A DNA stretch of 64,000 nt, from the NCBI GenBank assembly GCA_021796015.1, contig JAJYOT010000001.1, positions 1 through 64,000 on the forward strand, read 5' to 3'. A model generated the notes under the pieces. The model searched no databases. It was not told where the DNA came from and saw only the letters and a list, made by a program, of their open reading frames with translations. Positions within the stretch are counted from its first letter, which is position 1. The number at the start of each line of letters is the position of its first letter. The position numbers were made by a program, and so were the translations under genes. The DNA comes from a bacterium. Its GTDB lineage: Bacteria; Elusimicrobiota; Elusimicrobia; UBA1565; UBA9628. Positions 25,433-33,900 of the stretch are shown here, piece after piece.

Positions 25433-26251
25433 ATGATACGAAGAGTTTTTATCTTGGGCCTTGTGGTATTTTCTCTCTCCGCTTGCGGAAAGAAAGAAGC
25501 CCTCATCGCCAAGGTCGGGCCTCTCTCCATCACGCAAGCCGACTTTCAGAAAGCCCTCAGCGAAGTAGACCCAGGATATCAGAATTACGTGATGACCCCC
25601 AATGGGCGAAGGCAATTTCTGGATATTCTCATCCGCGATAAACTGGAGCTTGCCGCCGCCCAAGCATCACAAGTCTCGCGGTCTCCTGAATACCTTCAAG
25701 AAGCCTCTAAAATAAAGCAAGAAGAAAAACTCCGCCTCCATGAAGCCTTGAAATATCTCTTAATCCAAGATTGGGAAGAAAACCTAAAAAACAAGAAAAT
25801 AACCTCGATCAGCGAGAATAAAGCGAGAGCCTACTGGAAACTCCACCCCTACGAAGTCATATTCAGCCAGATTTTGGTTTCATCCCCTAAAGAAGCGGAA
25901 ACCCTCCTTAAGCGCGTGCGCCGGGGCGCCAATTTCGCGAAATTAGCCCGCGAGTATTCTCTCGACAGCGAATCGGCCATGAAGGGCGGAAAAATGCCAG
26001 CGGCCCTTTATGGAGAAATTATCCCCGAGCTTCAAGATCTTATTTTTCAGATGAGAGTCGGCGAACTCAGCGGCCCCATTAAGACCAAATTTGGATATCA
26101 TGTGATTCGAAAAGATTCTCAACGCAAGGTTTCTTTCGAAAAAGACAAGGCTCGTTTTATCCGCATCCTCGAAAAACGCAAACTAGACGACTATTTGCAG
26201 TCCCTTCAGAAAAAATTCCCCGTGGAGATCATCGATGAACAATTCAAATAG
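25433..26251 (+). CDS. Parvulin-type peptidyl-prolyl isomerase lipoprotein
   Basis: 272 aa. Lipobox LSAC at residues 16-19 gives a lipid-anchored protein facing the periplasm. A SurA/PrsA-like N-terminal chaperone region (TQADFQKALSEV...FLDILIRDKLELAAA) is followed by a parvulin domain at about 140-240 (EVIFSQILV, GANFAKLAREYSLD, GGKMP, VGELSGPIKTKFGYHVIR). It presumably folds outer-membrane or exported proteins. The stop overlaps the start of a second isomerase gene by 17 bases, so both are co-expressed, 14 bases after mfd. Confidence 0.88.
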   Translation: MIRRVFILGLVVFSLSACGKKEALIAKVGPLSITQADFQKALSEVDPGYQNYVMTPNGRRQFLDILIRDKLELAAAQASQVSRSPEYLQEASKIKQEEKLRLHEALKYLLIQDWEENLKNKKITSISENKARAYWKLHPYEVIFSQILVSSPKEAETLLKRVRRGANFAKLAREYSLDSESAMKGGKMPAALYGEIIPELQDLIFQMRVGELSGPIKTKFGYHVIRKDSQRKVSFEKDKARFIRILEKRKLDDYLQSLQKKFPVEIIDEQFK

Positions 26252-27356
26252 ACGAGTTTGGACCGCCGTTTTAGGATTTATGACCGCATTAGCTTTAATG
26301 AAGCCGGCAGCCGCCGCCCGGGTTGACGACGTCATCGCGACCGTAAACAACTCGCCGATATTTTTGTCTCGCTACCGAAAAGAACTTGCCGCGACCTTAA
26401 ACGACATGGCGCAGACTAATCCTATGGCCATGAGAGATCCTTCCTTTATCCAACAGATTAAAAATAAAGTCCTCGACGATTTAATTGATCAACAACTTTT
26501 ATATCAAGCCGGAAAAGATTTAAAAATCAAAATCCACCAAGACGATATTGACAAGGCCATGGCGGAAATCAAATCCCGCTTCAACACGGATGCGAATGGA
26601 AATCCCCTAACGCCTTTGCAAGCCCAGGCCGCCTTTGATAAACAGCTGAAAGCCATGGGGCTTACCTATCAGCAATACCGAAAAAGGCTCGAGAAACAAG
26701 TGATGGCCAAAAAAGTTTTGGATCAGGAAGTTAAAGCCAAAATCGAACAACCTTCAACCCCGGAGATTCAGACCTATTTTGACAAAGTCGTTCTTTTCGT
26801 TAATTCCGGAAGCACCGAGCCTCCTGTCGGAATGTCGCCTTATGCCGCGCAAGATTTTATGATGGCCGCGGATCGCGTCAAGTCCTCAACCTCTGAAAGA
26901 GTGCAACTGGCCCGGATTTTAGTTCGCGTTTCTCCAAACGATCCACAAACGGAAAAAAACCGCGCGCTCAGAGACGCCAATCAGTATAAGGCTATGCTCA
27001 TGACCGGAACATCCACTTTTTCTGAAATCGCAAAGGTTTATTCCGAGGACCCCAACAGCGCCCCCAATGGCGGAGACATCGGTTTTATCCCCAAAGGCGC
27101 CTTGCCTCCGGCTTTAGACAAAGCCGTTTTTTCCCTTGAGGTTGGGCAAATCAGCGCTCCGCTTTTAAACGACGAGGGTTATAACATCATCCGCGTCAAG
27201 TCTCACCAAGCCGCTGAAAAACCGGAGTTCGACAAATTCAAAAACTATCTCAAAGAAATTTTAATGGATGTGGAAAGCCACAAGCTCATGGACCAATACA
27301 TCAAATCTCTGAGAGAAAAGGCCGTCATCGTCAAACACAAGTCGCTGTTAAAGTAG
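26235..27356 (+). CDS. surA: SurA-like periplasmic chaperone / peptidyl-prolyl isomerase
   Basis: 373 aa. Signal peptide ending near AAAARVDD, a SurA N-terminal domain (DDVIATVNNSPIFLSRYRKE...VLDDLIDQQLLYQAG) and one parvulin domain at about 220-330 (VQLARILVRVSP, FSEIAKVYSEDPNSAPNGGDIGFIPKG, LEVGQISAPLLNDEGYNIIRV). E. coli SurA has two parvulin domains; here only one is evident. It should escort barrel proteins through the periplasm. It overlaps the preceding isomerase gene by 17 bases and converges on ybeY with a nine-base overlap. Confidence 0.9.
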   Translation: MNNSNRRVWTAVLGFMTALALMKPAAAARVDDVIATVNNSPIFLSRYRKELAATLNDMAQTNPMAMRDPSFIQQIKNKVLDDLIDQQLLYQAGKDLKIKIHQDDIDKAMAEIKSRFNTDANGNPLTPLQAQAAFDKQLKAMGLTYQQYRKRLEKQVMAKKVLDQEVKAKIEQPSTPEIQTYFDKVVLFVNSGSTEPPVGMSPYAAQDFMMAADRVKSSTSERVQLARILVRVSPNDPQTEKNRALRDANQYKAMLMTGTSTFSEIAKVYSEDPNSAPNGGDIGFIPKGALPPALDKAVFSLEVGQISAPLLNDEGYNIIRVKSHQAAEKPEFDKFKNYLKEILMDVESHKLMDQYIKSLREKAVIVKHKSLLK

Positions 27357-27767
27357 TTTCAACAGCCTATCCTGCTCTTTAAACATTTTCTTTTTAAGAG
27401 CGGGCTTATCGTCGCGGTATCCGCGCAGATGCAAAACGCCGTGGATAATCAAGGTGAGAATTTCCGCAAGAAGAGAATGTCCGATTTGAGTAGCCTGTCG
27501 CTTCGCTTGAGGCACTGAAACAAAAATGTCTCCAAAAGCGGGCTTTTCATCGTAGGGAAAAGAAATGACGTCGGTGTCATAATCATGACCCAAGAATTTT
27601 TTATTGAGAGCGCGCATCTCTTTGGAATCCATGAAAACAATATTCAAGCTTCCGTCTTTTTTCCAATCTTGACCCAAGGCCCATTTCGCAGCCAGACGAA
27701 ACTTATTAATCTTTCTGGCAGGATCGGAAATCAAAGAAGTTTTAAATATGGAAATTTTCATTTCCAT
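27348..27767 (-). CDS. ybeY: Endoribonuclease YbeY (rRNA maturation)
   Basis: 139 aa. YbeY trims 16S rRNA ends and takes part in ribosome quality control. Seen: NIVFMDSKEMRALNKKFLGHDYDTDVISFPY, GDIFVSVPQAKRQA and the metal site HGVLHLRGYRDD. The usual motif is HGxLHLxGYDH; the third histidine ligand is Asp here, a variation also found in some other phyla. It starts directly after the phoH stop codon (TAAATG), the common phoH-ybeY pairing. Two in-frame ATGs lie two codons apart. Confidence 0.9.
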   Translation of the reverse strand: MEMKISIFKTSLISDPARKINKFRLAAKWALGQDWKKDGSLNIVFMDSKEMRALNKKFLGHDYDTDVISFPYDEKPAFGDIFVSVPQAKRQATQIGHSLLAEILTLIIHGVLHLRGYRDDKPALKKKMFKEQDRLLKLL

Positions 27768-28724
27768 TTATCCGCGGCGTTTTTCCCATTTCTCATAAGC
27801 GCTTAGAATATTTTTGATGAGCGGATGGCGAACGACATCTTCCTGAGTAAAATGATGAAAAACAATTCCTTGGACATTTTTAAGAATTTCAGAAACTTGA
27901 ACCAACCCCGAAGCCTTAATTGAAACCAAATCGGTTTGTGTCACATCCCCCGTTACAACCGCCTTAGACCCCCGCCCCATACGCGTTAAAAACATCTTCA
28001 TTTGTTCCGGAGTTGTATTTTGGGCCTCATCTAAAATAATAAAGGCATTCTCAAACGTACGCCCGCGCATATAAGCTAGGGGAACAATTTCCAAAACTTC
28101 CGACTCCCGCCACATTCTAAACCGCTCTGGCCCCAACAGCGAATAAAAAGAATCATAAATTGGCCGCAAATAAGGATCTACTTTCTCCAAAAGATCGCCC
28201 GGCAAAAACCCCAGTTTTTCCCCCGCCTCGACCACAGGACGAGTCACAATCACGCGCTGAACTTGCCGCAAATCTAGAGCTTTTAAAGCGCAAGCGACAG
28301 CGAGGAAAGTTTTTCCGGTTCCAGCCGGGCCTATTCCAAAAACCAAATCGTGTTTCTCGATGGCCTCAATGTAAAGCTTCTGGTTTGGCGTCCTTGGAGA
28401 AACCTTTTTCCCAAAAGAAGTTTGGTAAGCCTCTTGTTCGCCCATGTGATCAGGAATGTTTTCGCGGGAAAACCCACCAGGGAAACCGCCACTTTCCGTT
28501 TCGCCGCGCAAATCGCTCAATTTCTGTTTGATTTTTTTCATGGCCCGTTCTACCCGCGTCGAATTTCCCTTAACCCATAGAACCAATTCGTTGGAGTCCG
28601 AATCCTGGCGTAAAAAAAGCTGAACTCCGTAATGGCTTTGCATTTCACGCAAGACGGAATCGGCCTCGCCTAAAAGTCCGACGGCTTCTTCCGTCGAAAA
28701 AATCTGAATTTTCTTTTTAATCAT
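27768..28724 (-). CDS. ybeZ: PhoH-like ATPase (YbeZ)
   Basis: 318 aa. N-terminal KH-like region, then the PhoH core: RTPNQKLYIEAI, Walker A GIGPAGTGKT at about 131-140, VTRPVVEAGEKLGFLPGD, Walker B FIILDEAQN, TRMGRGSKAVVTGDVTQTDL. Believed to work with YbeY on ribosomal RNA, perhaps as an RNA helicase. Translationally coupled to ybeY. A palindromic element lies immediately upstream of the start. Confidence 0.93.
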   Translation of the reverse strand: MIKKKIQIFSTEEAVGLLGEADSVLREMQSHYGVQLFLRQDSDSNELVLWVKGNSTRVERAMKKIKQKLSDLRGETESGGFPGGFSRENIPDHMGEQEAYQTSFGKKVSPRTPNQKLYIEAIEKHDLVFGIGPAGTGKTFLAVACALKALDLRQVQRVIVTRPVVEAGEKLGFLPGDLLEKVDPYLRPIYDSFYSLLGPERFRMWRESEVLEIVPLAYMRGRTFENAFIILDEAQNTTPEQMKMFLTRMGRGSKAVVTGDVTQTDLVSIKASGLVQVSEILKNVQGIVFHHFTQEDVVRHPLIKNILSAYEKWEKRRG

Positions 28725-28745
28725 TTAAACACGTCACGCAAAAAT

Positions 28746-28826
28746 CGTCATTCCCCGCGGTCGTAAGCGGGGAATCCAGACCGAACGAATCCGTCTTACT
28801 GGATTCCGGCTTTCGCCGGAATGACG
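28746..28826. repeat. MITE-like palindromic element
   Basis: 81 bases bounded by exact CGTCATTCC and GGAATGACG. Inside are the nested inverted pairs GGAATCCAG / CTGGATTCC and two hairpins, CCCCGC...GCGGGG and CCGGCTTTCGCCGG, so the whole forms a cruciform. Elements of this type (CGTCATTCC...GGAATGACG) are scattered in many unrelated genomes and are thought to be mobilised in trans. It fills the gap between phoH and glgC. Confidence 0.88.
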
Positions 28827-28832
28827 GCCCGC

Positions 28833-30074
28833 CTAAATCCTTCCCGGGGTTTTACCGCGGGCAATGACGACAAGGCCCGAGGAATCAACAAAATAACTCC
28901 GTGCGTCTGCTTCGCGGTCGTATCCAATTGCGGCTTGGCTGGCCACCGTATTAAACCGATCCACAATCACCCGTTTAAGACGAGCTCCTCGCCCAATGCG
29001 GCAAAAATCCATGATAATGGAATCCTCAATAATCGCGCCTTCTTCAATTTCAACCCCACGTCCTAAAATAGAATTGGCGATGCTTGATTTCTCAATCAAG
29101 GAGCCGTCTCCAATGACGGAATTGACCAGGCGTCCGTCTAAAATTCGAGCCGGAGGCCCGTCATGCCGCTCCGAATGAATGGGCCAACGATGATTATTCA
29201 AGTCAAAACGCGGAGATTCTCCTAAAATATCCATGTGCGACTGATAAAAACTTTGAATCGTCCCCACGTCGCGCCAATACGCTTTTTCTTCATGGGATTT
29301 GAGGCCGGGAAGAATATTGAGAGCAAAATCATACGCATAGGTGCGCATTTTTTTGTGAATAACGGGAAGGATGGATTTCCCAAAATCAAATTCAGCCCCC
29401 GCGCCCAGGGTTTTATCGGAAAGAACCGAGACCAAGGCCTCCGTTGAAAATAAGTAGTTTCCCATTGAGGCATAGGCGCGGGCGGGATCCGTCGGCATGG
29501 GTTTTGCGATCTTGGGTTTCTCAACAAAAGACAAAATTTTCCCTTCTTCATCGGCCTCGATAATCCCAAACCCTTGAGATCGTTCAATGGGCACGGGAAT
29601 GGCCGAAACCGTGATATCGGCTTCTCTTTTTAAATGAAAATGAATCATCTGGCCGATGTCCATCCGGTAAATATGATCTGAGCCGAAAACAGCTACGATA
29701 TCCGGATCAAAATCATAAATTAAATTAAGATTTTGCCGCACGGCATCGGCCGTCCCCTGATACCAGTTTTGTCCTAAGCGCATCTGAGGAGGAACCAGGG
29801 CGATGAATTGATCGCGCGTAAGCCCGACGGTTCGCCAACTCGAACGCAAATACTCAATCAGACTTTGAGACATGTATTGAACTAAAACGTAAATAGATTG
29901 GACGCCTGAGTTAATGCAGTTAGACAGCACGAAATCAACGATCCGATGTTTTCCGCCAAAGGGAACGGAAGGCTTGGGCCGACTGACGGTCAGCGGATAA
30001 AGTCTTTCCCCCCGCCCTCCGGCCAGAATCAAAGCTAAAACGCGCTTTGTTGGTTCAATTGCCATAATTTTCAT
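28833..30074 (-). CDS. glgC: Glucose-1-phosphate adenylyltransferase
   Basis: 413 aa. Makes ADP-glucose from glucose-1-phosphate and ATP for glycogen. N-terminal nucleotidyl-transfer domain with LALILAGGRGERLYPLT, SRPKPSVPFGGKHRIVDFVLSN, WYQGTADAVRQNL, and FGSDHIYRMD; C-terminal left-handed helix (SVIGDGSLIEKSSIANSILGRGVEIEEGAIIEDSIIM). Starts at ATG 30074 and 30065 are both possible; the second has GGAT eight bases upstream. It overlaps the 3' end of the upstream exported-protein gene by 20 bases, so the thyX-to-glgC genes are one operon. No other glycogen gene is in the window. Confidence 0.95.
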   Translation of the reverse strand: MKIMAIEPTKRVLALILAGGRGERLYPLTVSRPKPSVPFGGKHRIVDFVLSNCINSGVQSIYVLVQYMSQSLIEYLRSSWRTVGLTRDQFIALVPPQMRLGQNWYQGTADAVRQNLNLIYDFDPDIVAVFGSDHIYRMDIGQMIHFHLKREADITVSAIPVPIERSQGFGIIEADEEGKILSFVEKPKIAKPMPTDPARAYASMGNYLFSTEALVSVLSDKTLGAGAEFDFGKSILPVIHKKMRTYAYDFALNILPGLKSHEEKAYWRDVGTIQSFYQSHMDILGESPRFDLNNHRWPIHSERHDGPPARILDGRLVNSVIGDGSLIEKSSIANSILGRGVEIEEGAIIEDSIIMDFCRIGRGARLKRVIVDRFNTVASQAAIGYDREADARSYFVDSSGLVVIARGKTPGRI

Positions 30075-31077
30075 CCGAACTAGATTTTCGTTGTTGATCG
30101 CGAGAAGGCAGGGGCTTCACGGCCTTGAGTCTTTGCCAAAAAGAAGGACCTTTGGGTTTTTTTGGAATCACGGTTTGACTTGAGGGCTGAGCATGAGAAA
30201 AAGCGTGAACAGACGCGGTGGCAGTCGAGATTTCCGGTTGCAAGGATAGCGCGCGTTGAGGACTATATCGAAAAGCTTTATTGATTTGAGCGTCGCTCAA
30301 AATTAAAACCGGACTGTGTTCGGATAACGCCTCCGAAGCTTTTATTTCAGTAATTTTGTCAGTCGTAATCCCGGAAACAACCTCCATCGGCAAGAAAACC
30401 TTTCCCTGGTAGGTAATCAAAGAGGAGGTTGGAACCGATAAAACGCTTTGGGCCAAGGTAATGCGCCCGGCCCACCGAATATCCCGGGAATAGAAATTCA
30501 GGGGAATGGGAATCACAAAGGTTCCGCTCGGCGGCGTTTCTTTATTCAAAGAATAATTTTGAATTTTGATTCTCTTTTTTTTCTCGGGGTTGGAAACGGA
30601 CCAAAAAACCAAATCCTGCCCGTTACGGATATAAGCAGCGTATTGAGCAGGAATTTTTCCCACCAAGGCGATTTTATAAGCTACTTTAAAGAGCGAATCC
30701 TGAGTTTTAATGCGCTGATTTCCCGAAACAAAGTGGTGAAGGATCAGGCAATCCTTGGGACAAGAAACCACGCTCAGAGAGTACATTGACTTCCAACGCT
30801 TAAGAAGCAATTGATTGGGGGTCATCCCTTTATATTTTAAAAGAGCAGCTGTTTGCGTATCCGCCAAATAAGCCAAGGGCTTACCCGCCTTAACCCAGGT
30901 TTTATCTTGAACATCTACCAACTCGACCCGTCCATCAAAGGGAGCCTTAAACTTTTCCTGGTTTTTGAAGACAATCGAACCTTGAACCGGAATGGAAATG
31001 TCCGATATTCGAGCGACGGCCACGCCTTGAGCGAAAAGCGATGAAGAAAAAAACGCCAACCCAATCAGCCAAATCAT
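30055..31077 (-). CDS. Exported protein with HlyD/lipoyl-like domain
   Basis: 340 aa from ATG 31077, which overlaps the thyX stop (ATGA) and starts a signal peptide (MIWLIGLAFFSSSLFAQ). Residues about 30-85 read like the barrel/lipoyl hairpin of membrane-fusion adaptors (GSIVFKNQEKFKAPFDGRVELVDVQDKTWVKAGKPLAYL). The middle part has strands, and the C-terminal 70 residues are Ser/Gln/Lys-rich and probably disordered. It may be an envelope adaptor; no transporter is adjacent, so a partner cannot be named. Sits between thyX and glgC. Confidence 0.65.
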   Translation of the reverse strand: MIWLIGLAFFSSSLFAQGVAVARISDISIPVQGSIVFKNQEKFKAPFDGRVELVDVQDKTWVKAGKPLAYLADTQTAALLKYKGMTPNQLLLKRWKSMYSLSVVSCPKDCLILHHFVSGNQRIKTQDSLFKVAYKIALVGKIPAQYAAYIRNGQDLVFWSVSNPEKKKRIKIQNYSLNKETPPSGTFVIPIPLNFYSRDIRWAGRITLAQSVLSVPTSSLITYQGKVFLPMEVVSGITTDKITEIKASEALSEHSPVLILSDAQINKAFRYSPQRALSLQPEISTATASVHAFSHAQPSSQTVIPKKPKGPSFWQRLKAVKPLPSRDQQRKSSSDENYGN

Positions 31078-31808
31078 GCTTTCAAAACCGGCTCTCCATT
31101 CAACTCTTTTTTTCGGGCATCTAAAACGGGGTTGACCCCTTTCCAAACATGACCCAAGAAAGCCGCAAACGTCCAGGGCATTTTACTCTCAAAAAAAGCG
31201 GCAACCGCCTCCGCATATTTTTGAATTTCCCACTGGGCATGAGCGTCCGCTCTGAGCGCGACGAAATTCATCAAGCTCCGGGCGTTAATCGTCCAATAAA
31301 ATTGCGTGTAACCGTTAAGCGGAAGAATCATCCTCGCCATTTCGCGGGCCGCACCCAATTTTAGAAGTTTTTGATACGCCTCATAAGAAGCCCGAACCTG
31401 TTCGTCAAGCAATCGAGTTAACTCCTCATGAGGGACGTTCGCGGGTGCGGAGCCTTGCTTATTTTTCAGGTCTTGCCCACGCCAAACCTTTGGAATATAA
31501 AATTCATCCTTAACCTCGGTATAACGCCCGGAAATTTCATTATAAGAGGCCATCCGATGCCGGATCCACTGTCGCATGACAAAAATCGGACAAGAGACAT
31601 GAAACTTAAACACGGACTGTTCAAAAGGCGTCATATGATCGTGCTTTAGAAGATAATTGATGAGTTTGCGGTCCGCTTCCTCGCCCTTGGAATCGGAAGC
31701 ATAAGACACCCGCGCCGACTGGACAACCGCGAGATCTCCCCCCATGAAATCAACCAAGCGAACAAAACCGCGATCTAAAACCGGCGTTCCTCCATCAGGA
31801 ATACTCAT
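31074..31808 (-). CDS. thyX: FAD-dependent thymidylate synthase ThyX
   Basis: 244 aa. Converts dUMP to dTMP using methylenetetrahydrofolate, FAD and NADPH; folate is not oxidised as it is by ThyA. The signature RQWIRHRMASYNEISGRY contains the RHRx7S motif; HDHMTPFEQSVFKFHVSCPIF and ILPLNGYTQFYWTINARSLMNFVALR are also typical. Methylene-folate could come from the glycine cleavage genes in this window. The ATG lies nine bases from the exported-protein gene upstream; the next gene overlaps its stop codon. Confidence 0.95.
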   Translation of the reverse strand: MSIPDGGTPVLDRGFVRLVDFMGGDLAVVQSARVSYASDSKGEEADRKLINYLLKHDHMTPFEQSVFKFHVSCPIFVMRQWIRHRMASYNEISGRYTEVKDEFYIPKVWRGQDLKNKQGSAPANVPHEELTRLLDEQVRASYEAYQKLLKLGAAREMARMILPLNGYTQFYWTINARSLMNFVALRADAHAQWEIQKYAEAVAAFFESKMPWTFAAFLGHVWKGVNPVLDARKKELNGEPVLKA

Positions 31809-31817
31809 TGCGCCCCC

Positions 31818-32771
31818 TTATCTAATTTTTGGGAAGTTCATGAAACTGGAACTCCCCTTTTCCTTATATTTACGCATATCGCCCATTTTCGCCCCATCCT
31901 CCGCAGATTTTAAGACCCAAGGGACAATCAGCGGGTTCGGCAAAAGCGTCTCTTCATTATAGCCAACTAAAATGTCCGAAAGAATATGGTGAAGCCGTTG
32001 GGTCAAAAGATCATCGGCAAGTTCCGTCGAAAAAACAAAAACAGGACCGCTCAACCTGATTTTTCGAATGGCGTCCTTAAACGCTTCTTCTGATTTTCCG
32101 GTCTCCTCCTGACTATTTCCTTCATTGAGTAGAAATACTCGGGACGATTTAAAGCCCGCCCGTTTTTGAATTTGGCCGGCGATAAGGCTTAACCTTTCTT
32201 TCCAATCTTTCGATTCTTGAGGAGATCCAGGAGATTCCGAGACAAGAACCAAGTTCTCATTCTTCCGGTTTACTCTCAAAGAAAGCGCTCGGCCCAAAAG
32301 AATCTTTTTAAATGCCGGGGAAAAATCAAGGGTTGGCGTTAAAACGACAGGCACGTTAATTTTGAGACGTTTTTGAGGAGGTCCCGCCAAATCCTGCCCC
32401 GTCTTAAAAAGACTTTGAGAAGGATTTTTTCCAATCCCCAGTAAATATCGAACCTCTTTCATAACGCTCGCTGAGGCAGAGTAAAAGAGCGGCACCACGA
32501 TAATTTTTTTGACCCGACGGGCCTCAAGCTCGTTAATTCCATTTTGAATCTCATCGGTATCCGCCAAACCATAAGCGAAAGCAACCGGAAAACGCGCCAT
32601 AAAAGCAGTTGAAATTTGACGCGCGGTTTTCGTCCACTGCGGAGCATCACCCTGTTCTAAGACCAAAACTCCAAAAGGGGGCTCTCCAAAACTGGGAGGC
32701 GGGAGCGGTGGAACGGCGGCCTGAAGCCTTAATCCAAAAGCGCTGATTAAAATTAAAGTTTGAAGGCCCAT
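31818..32771 (-). CDS. Exported CbiX/SirB-like protein lacking metal-binding histidines
   Basis: 317 aa. Short signal-like N-terminus (MGLQTLILISAFGLRLQAA) followed by a domain with the chelatase layout of CbiX/SirB: strand GVLVLEQGD, helix, FAYGLADTDEIQNGINELEARRVKKIIVVPLFYSASASVMKEV. In active enzymes the first motif reads VGHGSR and the second VPLFLxxGxHV; here the two histidines are Gln and Ser, so metal insertion is unlikely. A second, weaker copy of the fold may occupy residues 140-260 (VPVVLTPTLDFSPAFKKILLGRA). Perhaps a binding protein for metals or tetrapyrroles. Overlaps the gene upstream by 19 bases. Confidence 0.6.
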   Translation of the reverse strand: MGLQTLILISAFGLRLQAAVPPLPPPSFGEPPFGVLVLEQGDAPQWTKTARQISTAFMARFPVAFAYGLADTDEIQNGINELEARRVKKIIVVPLFYSASASVMKEVRYLLGIGKNPSQSLFKTGQDLAGPPQKRLKINVPVVLTPTLDFSPAFKKILLGRALSLRVNRKNENLVLVSESPGSPQESKDWKERLSLIAGQIQKRAGFKSSRVFLLNEGNSQEETGKSEEAFKDAIRKIRLSGPVFVFSTELADDLLTQRLHHILSDILVGYNEETLLPNPLIVPWVLKSAEDGAKMGDMRKYKEKGSSSFMNFPKIR

Positions 32772-33772
32772 AAATGAGACTTATTGGAAGCTCCTACCCA
32801 CAGAGCGACAATTTGTGGTGGTGAGAAACCGGAAGAAGAAAGAAAACCAATATCAGAAACGGAACCCGGAAACCGCTTTTCCCAATTCTTCTCAAACTCC
32901 CCATTTCTCCACACCAATGAAACAATTCTACCGCGATCGAAGATTCCAAACGATTCCGCAAGAATGCCCCATCTCGAATCATTTCTGACCGCAAACAAAA
33001 GCTTATTTTTAAAAATAACTCGAGGCGAAAACTCAAGCGTATGAGAGCTGGAAGCGGGCCATCTCAAACGGTTAGACGATTGGCCATAAGAACCAGGAAT
33101 CACCCATCTCCGTCTTTGGGAGGAGATCTCAAGTCGATTTCCCGAGGCAATCGCGGCCCTCAAATTTTGACCGTTGACGCGCAAAAAAGTTTGAGAATAA
33201 AGCCAACGTGATAAAACTTGTCCATCATTTTTGTCGGCCGGGGAATATTCTCCTTTTTGATAAGTCAAGGGATAAATCAAGGACATGGGAAACGAATCAT
33301 TGTCTAAAAGTTGCTGGCAAAACAAATTCTCCGCTCCCGCGCCAGAAATTACGCGAACCACATACGGAATTTGAGCCAGCCGCTTCCAACTTTTCCGTGA
33401 TGATGAAAACTCCAAAATGCTGGTTCCCACCTGCCCCAATAAACCATCGTAATAAGTCACAAAGAGTTTAGGTTTTGGGTCCGCGCCCAACGACGAGGTC
33501 TCCAAGGATAAAACCCGAGACTGGCTTTCAGGCAAAGAATAGACCGAAACAGGAGATGAGGAAACAACAGGGTAAGAGTAGAGAAATATTTTTCGGGAAG
33601 ATGCAACCGCTAATTGCAAAGATTTTCCGCCGTTAAAATTTGAGACAGCAAAATCAACGGCCTCAAAGTGAAGAGGAGGGCTTTTCCACGCGATTACGGG
33701 TTCCCCGGCCGCCACTCCCACCAAGGGGAAAAATAGCATGGATAGGAAAAGCAAGGAATTGGCGAAACGCAT
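32753..33772 (-). CDS. Exported protein of unknown function, beta-propeller-like
   Basis: 339 aa with a clear signal peptide (MRFANSLLFLSMLFFPLVGVAAG). The mature sequence shows repeated strand patterns such as FAVSNFNGGKSLQLAVASSRKIFLYSYP and KPKLFVTYYDGLLGQVGTSILEFS, resembling FG-GAP/VCBS-style propeller blades without their calcium motifs. No catalytic residues are evident. First gene of the run 33772-28833, which includes the CbiX-like gene, thyX and glgC; divergent from the large NHL protein. Confidence 0.6.
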   Translation of the reverse strand: MRFANSLLFLSMLFFPLVGVAAGEPVIAWKSPPLHFEAVDFAVSNFNGGKSLQLAVASSRKIFLYSYPVVSSSPVSVYSLPESQSRVLSLETSSLGADPKPKLFVTYYDGLLGQVGTSILEFSSSRKSWKRLAQIPYVVRVISGAGAENLFCQQLLDNDSFPMSLIYPLTYQKGEYSPADKNDGQVLSRWLYSQTFLRVNGQNLRAAIASGNRLEISSQRRRWVIPGSYGQSSNRLRWPASSSHTLEFSPRVIFKNKLLFAVRNDSRWGILAESFGIFDRGRIVSLVWRNGEFEKNWEKRFPGSVSDIGFLSSSGFSPPQIVALWVGASNKSHLWAFKL

Positions 33773-33812
33773 TTTAAACAGAATACCATATTTTATTTTT
33801 TAAATTTTTCTA

Positions 33813-33841
33813 TTGAAAAAACGGGCTCCGTCTGTTACACT
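33813..33841 (+). promoter_or_regulatory. Promoter of the NHL/transglutaminase gene
   Basis: TTGAAA (33813-33818), 17 bases, TACACT (33836-33841) preceded by TGT, so both a -35 box and an extended -10 are present. The leader is about 55 bases to ATG 33901 and A/T-rich. Confidence 0.6.
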
Positions 33842-33900
33842 CTCATTTTAGCCAAAGAAATGTCCCAGAGCTGTCAAAAAATTGATATGCTCATTTTATC

